From the NCBI GenBank assembly GCA_041392785.1, contig JAWKLK010000001.1, forward strand, positions 62,001-126,000: a stretch of DNA of 64,000 bases. Direction: 5' to 3'. This DNA is from OLB9 sp041392785. GTDB taxonomy: Bacteria; Bacteroidota; Bacteroidia; Chitinophagales; Saprospiraceae. The position numbers and the translations under genes were made by a program. A model generated the notes under the pieces. It worked only from the letters and a program-made list of their open reading frames with translations. It did no database searches and was not told the origin of the DNA. Shown piece by piece: positions 43,816-52,640 of the stretch (the first letter of the stretch is position 1; each line of letters begins with the position of its first letter).

Positions 43816-45144
43816 TTAAACTAATGATTTTTCTGAATTATAGTAAATGTGGCTATAAATTAAACCTAAGTAAACCATAAACCAAATTTGATTATTCATA
43901 GCTGTGAAAACATAAATTCCAATGAGCAAATTATACATTGCCTTATTATCTATCAATAATATCTTTTTTCTCAGATTGATAAAAATATTTGTAAAAATAG
44001 CTACACCAACTAGACCACTTCTACTTATATAATAAATAACTGTTTGAGGGAGTCCATCCGCTCTATCCATAAAGGAACTGTAATAACCACTCATATAATG
44101 AGTAGCAGGGATACTAACCAAATTAGGGCCAGTACCAAAAAACAAGTATTCGGGGTTTTTAATAAAAAAATATGCGGCAGATCTATCAAAAACCTCCAAA
44201 AATGTAAATATTGCTGGCTCATCTGGTCTTTTATCTCTAGTAATAAACCCAAGAGCGAAATCAATTTTTTTTAATGTAATTTCTTGAAAGATACCAAGTT
44301 TAGACAATCCAAAAACTACAAAGGCTAAAACTCCCATGACAATTGCTGTTCTACTTAAGTTACGGATATTTGTTGTAAGTAACAAGATGCATAAAAAAGT
44401 CATTATACCCGCAAGAAATGCAGATGCTGAAAAACTAACTAAAACTAACAATCCTAGTACCCATATTGCATACTTAAGCTCTTTCCTAAATGTTTGATCA
44501 GACAAAGCATAGCTAATAAATAGCAACATTGCGCCAAATGTAAGTCTTCCAAGGCCTTTTGGTTCATGACAAAAACCATGAGGACGAGATGAGTCATAAA
44601 TATCTGATATGAATAAGCTTTTTATAGGATAGTGAAAAATAAAATCAAAAATGGTGACTGGTATGTGTACTAAGGTTATGATAAAAATAGTCTTAGCAAA
44701 AAACAAAATATCAATTATTTTATTCTTAAACATAAATATAATAAATACCATCAATGCAAAGTCAGAAAAAATCCTAATTCCCCCCAAAATAGATCGTCCA
44801 GCTATCCCTGTATTAAAAGATGTTGTGTTTTCTGCTCCTTCTAAAGGGGAAATAAAATTAAAAAACAAAGCCAAGCTTATTAGCAGTAAAAACTCAATAA
44901 AAAAAGCCCTAACTACACTAAACCTTTTCGTTCTTAACTCTGCTAAAAACGATGGAAATATAAAAGGGAAAACTACAAGAGAGATATAAGATGCTAGTAA
45001 TAATCTAGATGATCCAAATATCTGAAGATAAAACTCATTCGCCATAACTGAAATCATAGCTAATATAAAAAGTGACTTAAACCTTCTTTGTGTAACTAGA
45101 AGTGGAACTAAAACTAAAAATAACGTTGAAAATATTATATTCAA
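43816..45144 (-). CDS. wzy: O-antigen/capsule polymerase (Wzy-like)
   Basis: This 442-residue integral membrane protein has about eleven hydrophobic segments and a large periplasmic loop (about residues 285-370, around KIDFALGFITRDKRPDEP and GTGPNLVSIPATHYMSGYYS). That layout is the one expected of Wzy polymerases, which join repeat units on the periplasmic face. Sequence similarity within the family is weak, so the call rests on topology, size and position between two GT4 genes in a locus that also has Wzx. An O-antigen ligase-like protein is the main alternative. Together with Wzx at 52637 it gives a full Wzx/Wzy pathway beside the Wzm/Wzt genes. Confidence 0.78.
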   Translation of the reverse strand: MNIIFSTLFLVLVPLLVTQRRFKSLFILAMISVMANEFYLQIFGSSRLLLASYISLVVFPFIFPSFLAELRTKRFSVVRAFFIEFLLLISLALFFNFISPLEGAENTTSFNTGIAGRSILGGIRIFSDFALMVFIIFMFKNKIIDILFFAKTIFIITLVHIPVTIFDFIFHYPIKSLFISDIYDSSRPHGFCHEPKGLGRLTFGAMLLFISYALSDQTFRKELKYAIWVLGLLVLVSFSASAFLAGIMTFLCILLLTTNIRNLSRTAIVMGVLAFVVFGLSKLGIFQEITLKKIDFALGFITRDKRPDEPAIFTFLEVFDRSAAYFFIKNPEYLFFGTGPNLVSIPATHYMSGYYSSFMDRADGLPQTVIYYISRSGLVGVAIFTNIFINLRKKILLIDNKAMYNLLIGIYVFTAMNNQIWFMVYLGLIYSHIYYNSEKSLV

Positions 45145-45153
45145 AATCTGTTA

Positions 45154-46224
45154 TTAAGCTAAAATCATATCACAAAAATTCTTGGCTGATTGAGTACAAT
45201 CTATAGTCTTTACCATTTCTCTAGATCGTTTTCCATGAAGATTTATAGATTCAGGATGTTCAACATAATACTGCATCTTTTTCAATATAATCTCTTCAGA
45301 AGTTGGTACTAAAAATCCATTATAATTATCCACAATTAATTGATCCGCTGAAAAAATGGTATAACTACTTATCGTCGTCATTCCCGCAGCCATGGCCTCT
45401 TGTGTAATTAATCCCCAAGTCGAATAGTGTTGAAGAGATAATAATATATGAGCCTTTTTATACAGGTTATGTATATCATACCAATCTTTAAAATCAATTA
45501 TCCACTCTACTTTTTCTTTAATATTTTGCTTCTCAATTTCTTGCAAACAAGCATCCATTAATGGACCTGTTCCAGAAATAATAAATTTTAATTTTTTATC
45601 AGGATACATTCGGACCAGTTCTCCAAACATCCTGATACATTTTAATGGATTCCGAAACTCAACTAATCTTCCAGAATAAAGAAATGTAATTGGATTATTC
45701 TTGAGCGGTAGTTGTGGAAAACTAAGTAATCTACTTAGGTCAAAACTATATGGAATATTTGCAACTGGCCCCGAATAAATTTCTTGAATATATCGTACGG
45801 CACTATTTCCCATGACCATTATTCCTCTAGCAGATTTAAGAACCGATTTTAAATATCGTTTGATTAAAATATTTTTTAGAAAAGACCTTTTTGACAAAGC
45901 CATAATCTCAGCTGGTCCAATAAAATAAGGAATATTATTTTTATCACACCATTTTCTTCCCCATTCAAAAATCTTCCCCGTGAATTGTGTAAATACAATG
46001 ATGGAAGGATTTGAATTGGATAAAAATTTATAGTACTCATTTTTCTTAAAATGAAAAATGGGTTCTCCATATCTTGACTCTCCCCAATGTGCTCGTTCAG
46101 GATTAGATTCTCTGGTGTAATAAACCTTAATCGCATAATTATTGCCCAATTCTTTAACACAAGCATCTAAAAAATCATCCTGAAATGGACTTGGCATTGA
46201 AGTGAGGTAAAGAATATTTTTCAT
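45154..46224 (-). CDS. family 4 glycosyltransferase
   Basis: This 356-residue GT4-type enzyme has ILYLTSMPSPFQDDFLDACV at the start. It continues with YSFDLSRLLSFPQLPLKNNP, ITFLYSGRLVEFRNPLKCIR (about residues 178-197) and a donor site WGLITQEAMAAGMTTISSYT (about 270-289). The usual first glutamate of E-x7-E appears displaced (YSTWGLITQEAMA), so the motif is diverged. The gene is 9 bases from wzy and 5 from the epimerase gene behind it. Specificity is unknown. Confidence 0.88.
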   Translation of the reverse strand: MKNILYLTSMPSPFQDDFLDACVKELGNNYAIKVYYTRESNPERAHWGESRYGEPIFHFKKNEYYKFLSNSNPSIIVFTQFTGKIFEWGRKWCDKNNIPYFIGPAEIMALSKRSFLKNILIKRYLKSVLKSARGIMVMGNSAVRYIQEIYSGPVANIPYSFDLSRLLSFPQLPLKNNPITFLYSGRLVEFRNPLKCIRMFGELVRMYPDKKLKFIISGTGPLMDACLQEIEKQNIKEKVEWIIDFKDWYDIHNLYKKAHILLSLQHYSTWGLITQEAMAAGMTTISSYTIFSADQLIVDNYNGFLVPTSEEIILKKMQYYVEHPESINLHGKRSREMVKTIDCTQSAKNFCDMILA

Positions 46225-46229
46225 GAAAA

Positions 46230-47132
46230 TTAATAGTTATTTAAATATAATTGTAGTCCTTCTTCGAGTTCTATTACGGGTTTCCAATTAAGAAATTTGG
46301 GATTGTTTTTTTGTGGCGCAGTTGATAGCATGATTTCTTCTTTGCGATATGGAATTCCTCCCCATTCTAAATTCAATTTCTGGTGAATTATTTTTTCAAT
46401 AACTTTGGCTACTTCTTTTATGGTATGAGACTTTCCGCTACCTACAAAAAATTGAGTATAATTGTCTTCGCTCTTTTCTAAATTCAATAATAGTTTTGAA
46501 AAAAAAGCCACTACATCATTGATGTGAATAAAATCTAAACATTGCTCTCCGGGAGACATCTTAATTGGAACTTCTGCTTCCTTGCCATCCAACAAATAAT
46601 CGATCACTTTTTTCCTAGCCCCTTTTTCTCCATAAACAAAATAAACGTTAACTTGGAATAGTTGAAAATTCATTGTTTTACTAAAGTAGTCTAGAATTGT
46701 TCTAAAGGCTAATTTAGTTGCGGCATAAAAATTACTTGGTGCCAGTTCAGTTGAATTATCTCCAAACTCCATTCCTGATCCAACGTTGATAAAATATTTT
46801 AAATTCGTTCCTTTTAAACTAGTTAATAATAAGCTTCCAAAGTTAATATTAGCATCTACAAGTTTAATAACCTCTTGAGGCAACAGGCTATTCGAAGTAT
46901 AACCTGCCAAATGTAATGCAACTTCTGGATTAAAATCAATAACTTCTTGGATTGGAAAGTCAGGCAGAATAACTGCTATCTCCGCATCAGCTAAGCCATA
47001 CGTTTTTATCAACTCTAACCCTTTTCTTTCAGAAGAAACGAGTAACAGTAATTTCTTTTGATTGATAACATTGGCTTGAAGAATAGATCTGCCAATCACA
47101 CTTGTTGCTCCAGTAATTAAAATTTTATCCAA
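46230..47132 (-). CDS. NAD-dependent epimerase/dehydratase, CDP-sugar reductase-like
   Basis: This 300-residue SDR protein has the cofactor loop ILITGATSVIGRSIL (about residues 4-18), LHLAGYTS, and the catalytic YAATKLAFR (about 141-149). It overlaps the CDP-glucose 4,6-dehydratase gene by 8 bases. That position suggests it reduces or epimerises the CDP-4-keto-6-deoxyglucose made by RfbG, as abequose or 6-deoxysugar synthases do. Because no ddhC-like 3-dehydrase is in the window, the product is more likely a 6-deoxy than a 3,6-dideoxy sugar. The exact stereochemistry cannot be read from sequence. Confidence 0.82.
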   Translation of the reverse strand: MDKILITGATSVIGRSILQANVINQKKLLLLVSSERKGLELIKTYGLADAEIAVILPDFPIQEVIDFNPEVALHLAGYTSNSLLPQEVIKLVDANINFGSLLLTSLKGTNLKYFINVGSGMEFGDNSTELAPSNFYAATKLAFRTILDYFSKTMNFQLFQVNVYFVYGEKGARKKVIDYLLDGKEAEVPIKMSPGEQCLDFIHINDVVAFFSKLLLNLEKSEDNYTQFFVGSGKSHTIKEVAKVIEKIIHQKLNLEWGGIPYRKEEIMLSTAPQKNNPKFLNWKPVIELEEGLQLYLNNY

Positions 47133-48207
47133 AAAGATATTCTTTAATTTGCTCCTGTGTTATTTGTTTGGCACTTAGCTTTCCAATTATGACTTTTTTA
47201 TACCAATCAATTGTTATCCTAATTGCCTTTTCTGAATTATATTTTGGCATCCATTTTAATTCATTTGTACTTTTATTTATATCAAGTTTTAACAAACCTG
47301 CCTCGTGAGGTTGGTTTTCTAATTTGGGTGTTTCGTATATTCCTTTACCCCAGACAGACAAAGCTTCTTGTACCAACTTCTCTACTGTTCTATTATCATC
47401 TGCTTGTGGCCCAATATTCCACGCTTCTGAATATTGAGTTGGATTCTCAAGCAGCTTTGACCCTATATGTAAATAAGCAGCAATCGTTTCCATTACATGT
47501 TGCCATGGTCGAATAGCAAAGGGATTCCTAATATTTATAGTTTTGTCGTCTTTAAGAGAACGAATAATGTCAGGTATAATTCTATCTTCTGCCCAATCTC
47601 CACCTCCTATTACATTTCCAGCTCGAACACTGCATAGAGATTTATTATGTATATTATACCTTTCTTTACTAAAGAATGATTGTCTAAAAGAATTAATAAT
47701 CAACTCGGCACAAGCTTTACTTGCACTATAAGGATCAAAACCTCCTAATCTATCACTTTCTCTATATGGATAATGCCATTCTAAATTTTCGTACACCTTA
47801 TCTGTCGTAATACAAATCACCTCACATCTCTTCTTTAATTTATTGACGCTTTCTAAAACATTGGCTGTTCCGATAGCATTTACTGCAAAAGTTTCAGAAG
47901 GAATTTTATAAGAAAGTCGCACAAGAGGTTGTGCCGCTAAATGAAATATATAATCTGGTTGGAAATCTAAAATCTCTTTTTCTAGCCTTTCCTTATCTCT
48001 TATATCAGCAATAACAGAATGACATAAATTATCTCCTCCAACTGATGGGTATAAATCGTAAGCAGTTTCAGGAGCAAGTGCATATCCTTTTACTTCTGCT
48101 CCTAAAATATCCAAACAAAGCAACATCCATGATCCTTTGAATCCTGTATGCCCAGTTAGGAAAACTTTCTTTGCTTTATAATAATCTTTCAGATGATTGT
48201 AATCCAT
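47125..48207 (-). CDS. rfbG: CDP-glucose 4,6-dehydratase
   Basis: RfbG (DdhB) converts CDP-glucose to CDP-4-keto-6-deoxyglucose with bound NAD. The cofactor loop is KVFLTGHTGFKGSWMLLCLD (about residues 13-32). HLAAQPLVRLSYK, CITTDKVYEN and the catalytic YSASKACAE (about 145-165) follow, with RAGNVIGGGDWAEDRIIPDI as a family hallmark. The ATG at 48207 is chosen: a longer frame starts at 48252 inside rfbF. It lies 22 bases behind rfbF and overlaps the reductase-like gene by 8 bases, so the three CDP-sugar genes are one unit. Confidence 0.95.
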   Translation of the reverse strand: MDYNHLKDYYKAKKVFLTGHTGFKGSWMLLCLDILGAEVKGYALAPETAYDLYPSVGGDNLCHSVIADIRDKERLEKEILDFQPDYIFHLAAQPLVRLSYKIPSETFAVNAIGTANVLESVNKLKKRCEVICITTDKVYENLEWHYPYRESDRLGGFDPYSASKACAELIINSFRQSFFSKERYNIHNKSLCSVRAGNVIGGGDWAEDRIIPDIIRSLKDDKTINIRNPFAIRPWQHVMETIAAYLHIGSKLLENPTQYSEAWNIGPQADDNRTVEKLVQEALSVWGKGIYETPKLENQPHEAGLLKLDINKSTNELKWMPKYNSEKAIRITIDWYKKVIIGKLSAKQITQEQIKEYLFG

Positions 48208-48229
48208 TTTGTTTGTATTGGTTAATTTT

Positions 48230-49000
48230 TTACCAGAGTTTCCACTCTGCATTCCCAGAATCCCATGAATTTTCTAATTCGGTTTTATCTCTCAATGTAT
48301 CCATACATTTCCAATAGCCATCATGTTTGTATGCAATCATTTTTTTTTCATTCGCGATAGTTTCCATTGGCTTTCTTTCAAAAACAGTAGAATCATCATC
48401 GATGTAATCAATCACTTCTGGCTGACAAACAAAGAATCCTCCATTAATCCATCCTCTTTCTCCTTTTGGTTTTTCTTCAAAAGCATTTACTTTATCATCT
48501 TCGGAAATGTTTAATGTTCCAAATCTACCAGAAGGTTGAACAGACGTAACGGTAACCAAGCCTTTATTTTGTTGATGAAAATTAACCAATTTTTTTATGT
48601 TCACATTACTAACTCCATCACCATAAGTCAACATAAAAGGATTGTTGTCTATATATTTTTTCACTCTTTTTACACGACCACCAGTCATGGTATTGAGTCC
48701 TGTATCTACCAATGTTACTTTCCATGGATCAGCATGAGTATTATGAATTTCCATTTCATGATTTTTTATATCAAATGTAACATCAGATTGATGTAGGAAA
48801 TAATTAGCAAAATATTCTTTAATTATATAACCCTTGTAACCTAGGCAAATTATAAAATCATTATACCCAAAAGAAGAATAAATCTTCATGATATGCCATA
48901 GCATTGGTTTACCTCCGATTTCAACCATCGGTTTTGGTTTTAAGCTTGTTTCCTCTGATAACCTAGTTCCAAATCCACCTGCTAAGATTACTACTTTCAT
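48230..49000 (-). CDS. rfbF: glucose-1-phosphate cytidylyltransferase
   Basis: RfbF (DdhA) makes CDP-glucose from CTP and glucose-1-phosphate. The N-terminus VVILAGGFGTRLSEETSLKP with PMVEIGGKPMLWHIMKIY is the enzyme signature (residues 3-41). Later parts MLTYGDGVSNVNIKKLVNFH and GGFFVCQPEV are characteristic. The 256 residues match the family. It starts 1 base from the end of the GT4 gene upstream and supplies the rfbG reaction next door. Confidence 0.95.
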   Translation of the reverse strand: MKVVILAGGFGTRLSEETSLKPKPMVEIGGKPMLWHIMKIYSSFGYNDFIICLGYKGYIIKEYFANYFLHQSDVTFDIKNHEMEIHNTHADPWKVTLVDTGLNTMTGGRVKRVKKYIDNNPFMLTYGDGVSNVNIKKLVNFHQQNKGLVTVTSVQPSGRFGTLNISEDDKVNAFEEKPKGERGWINGGFFVCQPEVIDYIDDDSTVFERKPMETIANEKKMIAYKHDGYWKCMDTLRDKTELENSWDSGNAEWKLW

Positions 49001-49001
49001 T

Positions 49002-50174
49002 TTAATAAGATTTATTTAATTTATCAATAATTGACTTCCCAGCATTTTTAAAATTAAAAATTAATTCAGCAACATCTTCTGCTTTTTTTCCTAATTTTTC
49101 TCTTAATCCTTTGTTTTGAATTAGCTTTTCCAATTTCTCATATAAACTATCAAAATTAGAAGGTGTGCATAATAATGCATTTTCGCCATCTGTAAAATAT
49201 AGTGAAATATCTCCAATATTTGAAACAACTATCGCTTTTCCCATAGAACTATATTCTGCTACCTTAGTTGGAAGTCCTGCTACATTAAAATTATTTTTTA
49301 GTTGAGGTAAGACCAATATATCTGCTGCCGACAAAACACCCTTGACTTCTTCTGTAGTTAACCATCCAGGGGTGATGCAATTATCTTTAATCTGATACTC
49401 ATCTACCAAACTTAAAATATCATCATGTTGGCTACTTTGAACTAATTTCCCGGCAATGATGAGTTTTAGATTTTTATAAGATTTTATCAGTTGTGCAAAA
49501 ACTTCAATCAAGAGTTTTAATCCTTCATCTTTCCATGTTCCTCCTGCGTAGGAAATTACGATGTCATTAGGTTTGATTCCATGCTTTTCCTTTGTCTCAT
49601 TCGATAGTTTTTCGTCATTAAAAAAAACAGCTCTATCCACTAAAACTGGTATGGTCAAGGTCGGCACCTCAGGCGCTTGCTTTTTCATATCAGCTTGCAA
49701 AAATTCACTGATTGCAATATTTAAAGTACTATGTCTTGGAAGATATTTTTCGCCAAGTTTTAAATAGTATTTATAATATCCCGTGTTACTTGAAGAAGGT
49801 AAATCGCATTGCTCGTACAACACGTTATAACCTTCTTTCATTAATTTTTTTTTGAGAAAAAATAATTCAGCAGAGTTATTATAAAATAAAACTGTGTCAA
49901 TACTATTTTCTTTGATAAACTTATAAATACCTTTCGGATAACCCAGTTTATTCAAAAAAAAATTACATTTTCTGGTATCTTCATTTATGATCTTAACATC
50001 AAAATATTTTTCCTCAAGATTGGGAAGTGCTTTGTTATTCCAATTTGGGACTAACATATACACCTTTTCTGCTACTAAACTTAAGCTTTTGCAAAAGTCA
50101 TTCACTCTTCGCTGTCCACCTCCGAGTCCTGTTGATGAGGGAAAAACCCCTTGAAATAAAACTGCTATTCGCAT
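49002..50174 (-). CDS. family 4 glycosyltransferase
   Basis: This 390-residue GT-B enzyme starts with an acceptor-domain loop GVFPSSTGLGGGQRRVNDF. It continues with VISYAGGTWKDEGLKLLIEV (about residues 211-230), and its donor site is ILVLPQLKNNFNVAGLPTKV followed by AEYSSMGKAIVVSNIGD. The catalytic EYSSMGKA glutamate position is kept. Its ATG overlaps the stop of the RfbE-like gene as TAATG, so translation is coupled. It stands within the CDP-sugar gene set and may transfer that sugar, which is inference. Confidence 0.88.
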   Translation of the reverse strand: MRIAVLFQGVFPSSTGLGGGQRRVNDFCKSLSLVAEKVYMLVPNWNNKALPNLEEKYFDVKIINEDTRKCNFFLNKLGYPKGIYKFIKENSIDTVLFYNNSAELFFLKKKLMKEGYNVLYEQCDLPSSSNTGYYKYYLKLGEKYLPRHSTLNIAISEFLQADMKKQAPEVPTLTIPVLVDRAVFFNDEKLSNETKEKHGIKPNDIVISYAGGTWKDEGLKLLIEVFAQLIKSYKNLKLIIAGKLVQSSQHDDILSLVDEYQIKDNCITPGWLTTEEVKGVLSAADILVLPQLKNNFNVAGLPTKVAEYSSMGKAIVVSNIGDISLYFTDGENALLCTPSNFDSLYEKLEKLIQNKGLREKLGKKAEDVAELIFNFKNAGKSIIDKLNKSY

Positions 50175-51235
50175 TAAAGTGCTATTTTACTTGTTTCAAA
50201 AATTTCACATAATATATCTGTTACATTCTTAGTTTGTTTCCAATCTGGGTAGTGATTTTTAAACTTGTTGGTATCACTTATATACCAAATATGATCGCCA
50301 ATTCTGTTTTGATCAGAGTATTGGTAGTTCATTTTGTTCCCTGTAATCTCTTGACAAATGGTGATCGCCTCAGCCATCGAACAATTTGAAAATCGTCCTC
50401 CACCTGCATTATAAACTTCTGCTGATTTTGGATTTTTATAAAATTCATCAAACATGGTAATCAAGTCAAAACTGTGAATATTATCTCTCACTTGTTTTCC
50501 TTGGTAACCAAAAATAGTGTACTGCTTACCTGTAATACAGCACTTCATCAAGTAGGATAAAAATCCATGTAGCTCAGCACCTGCATGATTTGGCCCAGTC
50601 AAACAACCACCTCTAAACACTCCTGTGTTCATTCCAAAATATCGACCGTACTCTTGAACCAATACATCTGCTGCAACTTTTGATGCTCCAAATAGAGAAT
50701 GCTTGCAATGATCGATACTCATATTTTCATCAATCCCATGTTCGTAGTAACCATGATCTTTTGAGATTTCCCATCGCGTTTCTAATTCTTCTAATGGTAA
50801 GAAATTAGGTGTATCACCATAAACTTTATTGGTAGAAGTAAATACAAAAACAGCTTCAGGACAATGCAATCGAGTTGCTTCTAATAAATTCAATGTACCG
50901 TTGGCATTGATCGTAAAATCAGTAAACGGTTCTTTTGCCGCCCAATCATGAGAGGGTTGTGCAGCAGTATGAATGATTAATTTGATCTCAGCACCATACT
51001 CATTAAAAATCTTAGAAATAGCATCAAAATCTCTGATATCAACAAACTTGTTTTCAAAGTTGGAGAAATCATTTTCTAAATTTTGAGTAGAAGACTTAGT
51101 CGATGCTTCTTCTCCAAAAAAGTAAGCTCTAGAATCATTATCGATTCCAATTACTTTGTCCATTTTTGAGCTAAAATACTTTACTGATTGTGATCCGATT
51201 AGCCCGCCAGATCCTGTTACGATTGCGATATTCAT
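50174..51235 (-). CDS. CDP-paratose 2-epimerase-like SDR protein
   Basis: This 353-residue extended SDR protein has the cofactor loop VTGSGGLIGSQSVKYF (about residues 6-21), IIHTAAQPSHDWAAKEPFTD (about 86-105) and STNKVYGDTPNFLPLEELE. The site that is YxxxK in most SDRs reads SLFGASKVAADV (about 182-193), so Tyr is replaced by Phe. The FRGGCLTGPNHAGAELHGFL segment and the tail are those of proteins commonly annotated as CDP-paratose 2-epimerases. A role on a CDP- or other NDP-sugar is likely from the neighbours rfbF and rfbG, but the reaction is not certain. It overlaps the acyltransferase gene by 4 bases. Confidence 0.8.
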   Translation of the reverse strand: MNIAIVTGSGGLIGSQSVKYFSSKMDKVIGIDNDSRAYFFGEEASTKSSTQNLENDFSNFENKFVDIRDFDAISKIFNEYGAEIKLIIHTAAQPSHDWAAKEPFTDFTINANGTLNLLEATRLHCPEAVFVFTSTNKVYGDTPNFLPLEELETRWEISKDHGYYEHGIDENMSIDHCKHSLFGASKVAADVLVQEYGRYFGMNTGVFRGGCLTGPNHAGAELHGFLSYLMKCCITGKQYTIFGYQGKQVRDNIHSFDLITMFDEFYKNPKSAEVYNAGGGRFSNCSMAEAITICQEITGNKMNYQYSDQNRIGDHIWYISDTNKFKNHYPDWKQTKNVTDILCEIFETSKIAL

Positions 51236-51831
51236 TGTTTTATTTTTTTAATAAATTTTGCGGGATTGCCTCCCCATATTTCGTTTCCAGGAATTGACTT
51301 TGTTACAACAGAACCAGCCGCAACAATGCTTTTTCTTCCAATTGTCACTCCTTTTAAAATCAAGCAATTAGTGCCAATAAAAGCACCCTCTTCAATTACC
51401 ACCGATGCGGTTTTTATGATAGAATCCTTGTTAAGGATTCTATCGTCGAATTTTAAGGAATGAAAATCAGTATCAAATATCTGAGCTCCTCCTCCAATCA
51501 AAACATCTTTATTTATTTCAATATGCTCCATTGAATAAATCACCACATTTGATAAGGCTACATTATCGGCTATAATTATATTACCTGTCTTAGTCGTATA
51601 AAGGCAGGTTTTATTTTTGCCGCCTACCGGATTGCCACTTAAACGGGAAGTAATAATAACATTATTTCCTAGTTTAATTTTTCCTAGGTTAACTATTATT
51701 GGTTTTCCACTTATTCTAGGAAACGAATTGAATTCTACATTTTGACTAAACATATAAAACCATAAAAAAGGTTTTAATAAACTGTCCGATATTCTAGGCA
51801 GTGAAAAAAATAATTTGGCAAAAAATGACAT
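51232..51831 (-). CDS. hexapeptide-repeat acyltransferase
   Basis: This 199-residue left-handed beta-helix O-acetyltransferase is of the maltose/capsule acetyltransferase type. Hexapeptide turns run from about IVNLGKIKLGNNVIITSRLS to the end, with SMEHIEINKDVLIGGGAQIF, DTDFHSLKF (catalytic His region) and GAFIGTNCLILKGVTIGRKS, closing with IWGGNPAKFIKKI. It probably acetylates a hydroxyl or amino group of a sugar. Its start lies 5 bases behind the FkbM gene and its end overlaps the RfbE-like gene by 4 bases. The exact acceptor is not visible. Confidence 0.88.
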   Translation of the reverse strand: MSFFAKLFFSLPRISDSLLKPFLWFYMFSQNVEFNSFPRISGKPIIVNLGKIKLGNNVIITSRLSGNPVGGKNKTCLYTTKTGNIIIADNVALSNVVIYSMEHIEINKDVLIGGGAQIFDTDFHSLKFDDRILNKDSIIKTASVVIEEGAFIGTNCLILKGVTIGRKSIVAAGSVVTKSIPGNEIWGGNPAKFIKKIKQ

Positions 51832-51836
51832 AAAAT

Positions 51837-52640
51837 CTAGTTTGTAGTATCAGTTGCTAACCACTGAAATTCATTTAATTGAGTAAGTTTAAATTCTCTC
51901 TCATCTAAGTATTTAAGCACATCAATTACAGAATAGCCAAATCTATTACAAAATGGTTCGTAACATTCAAACAATATAGTAGGCTTTTGCTTTAATGTTT
52001 CCGAACCACCTTTGAAACATAAAAGCTCTGCTCCCTCTATATCTATTTTAATAAAGTCAACCTTTTTTATTTTTTGATCCATAACAAAATCATCCAGTTT
52101 AACAGCGTCTATTGCTCCAGTTATATCCTTATTTATATATGCATAAAGATCCTTTGTTGAATCATTACTTTTTATTTTGTTTGGGTAATCTAATTTTATT
52201 TTAGAATTAGAATCCGATAAGGCTATTGGAAAGGTCTGTACATTTTTGGAGTTATTAATCCTGAGATTATTATTTAGAGCCGCATAGGTATCGGCTGAAG
52301 GTTCAAAAGCATATATTTTACCCGTTTCCCCAACTTGATTAGATCCTAATAAACTAAATAGCCCTACGTTCGCACCGACATCTAATACTGTAAATCCAGG
52401 TTTTAGAAATGACTTATAAAGTTCTAATGTTTCATATTCAAAAGACTGCCTTTTATTAATGAAATGCTGTTTGGCATAAATCATTTTAGGAATTTCTCCA
52501 AAATTGGAAAATTTAAATCTCTCGTTTTGAAGCACTTTCAAGGTATATACCTTTTTTATTTTAAGATCCCATAAATCTCTCTTCCCCTGTACGTACAACT
52601 CATAAATCATTTTTCCAATGATCTTTATATAACCGTTCAT
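51837..52640 (-). CDS. FkbM family methyltransferase
   Basis: This 267-residue FkbM-type SAM methyltransferase usually acts on sugar hydroxyls. Motif I is FTVLDVGANVGLFSLLGSN (about residues 83-101), IYAFEPSADTYAALNNNL is strand 2, and KKVDFIKIDIEGAELLCFKG (about 190-209) is the FkbM hallmark. The last segment, KPTILFECYEPFCNRFGYSV, is also typical. The gene overlaps wzx by 4 bases (52637-52640) and is 5 bases from the acyltransferase gene. It is complete. A methylated sugar in the repeat unit is the simplest reading. Confidence 0.9.
   Translation of the reverse strand: MNGYIKIIGKMIYELYVQGKRDLWDLKIKKVYTLKVLQNERFKFSNFGEIPKMIYAKQHFINKRQSFEYETLELYKSFLKPGFTVLDVGANVGLFSLLGSNQVGETGKIYAFEPSADTYAALNNNLRINNSKNVQTFPIALSDSNSKIKLDYPNKIKSNDSTKDLYAYINKDITGAIDAVKLDDFVMDQKIKKVDFIKIDIEGAELLCFKGGSETLKQKPTILFECYEPFCNRFGYSVIDVLKYLDEREFKLTQLNEFQWLATDTTN

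Noticed and set aside
44651..44989. 112-codon frame opposite the Wzy-like gene
   Set aside because: It is a shadow of the AT-rich membrane-protein gene on the other strand.
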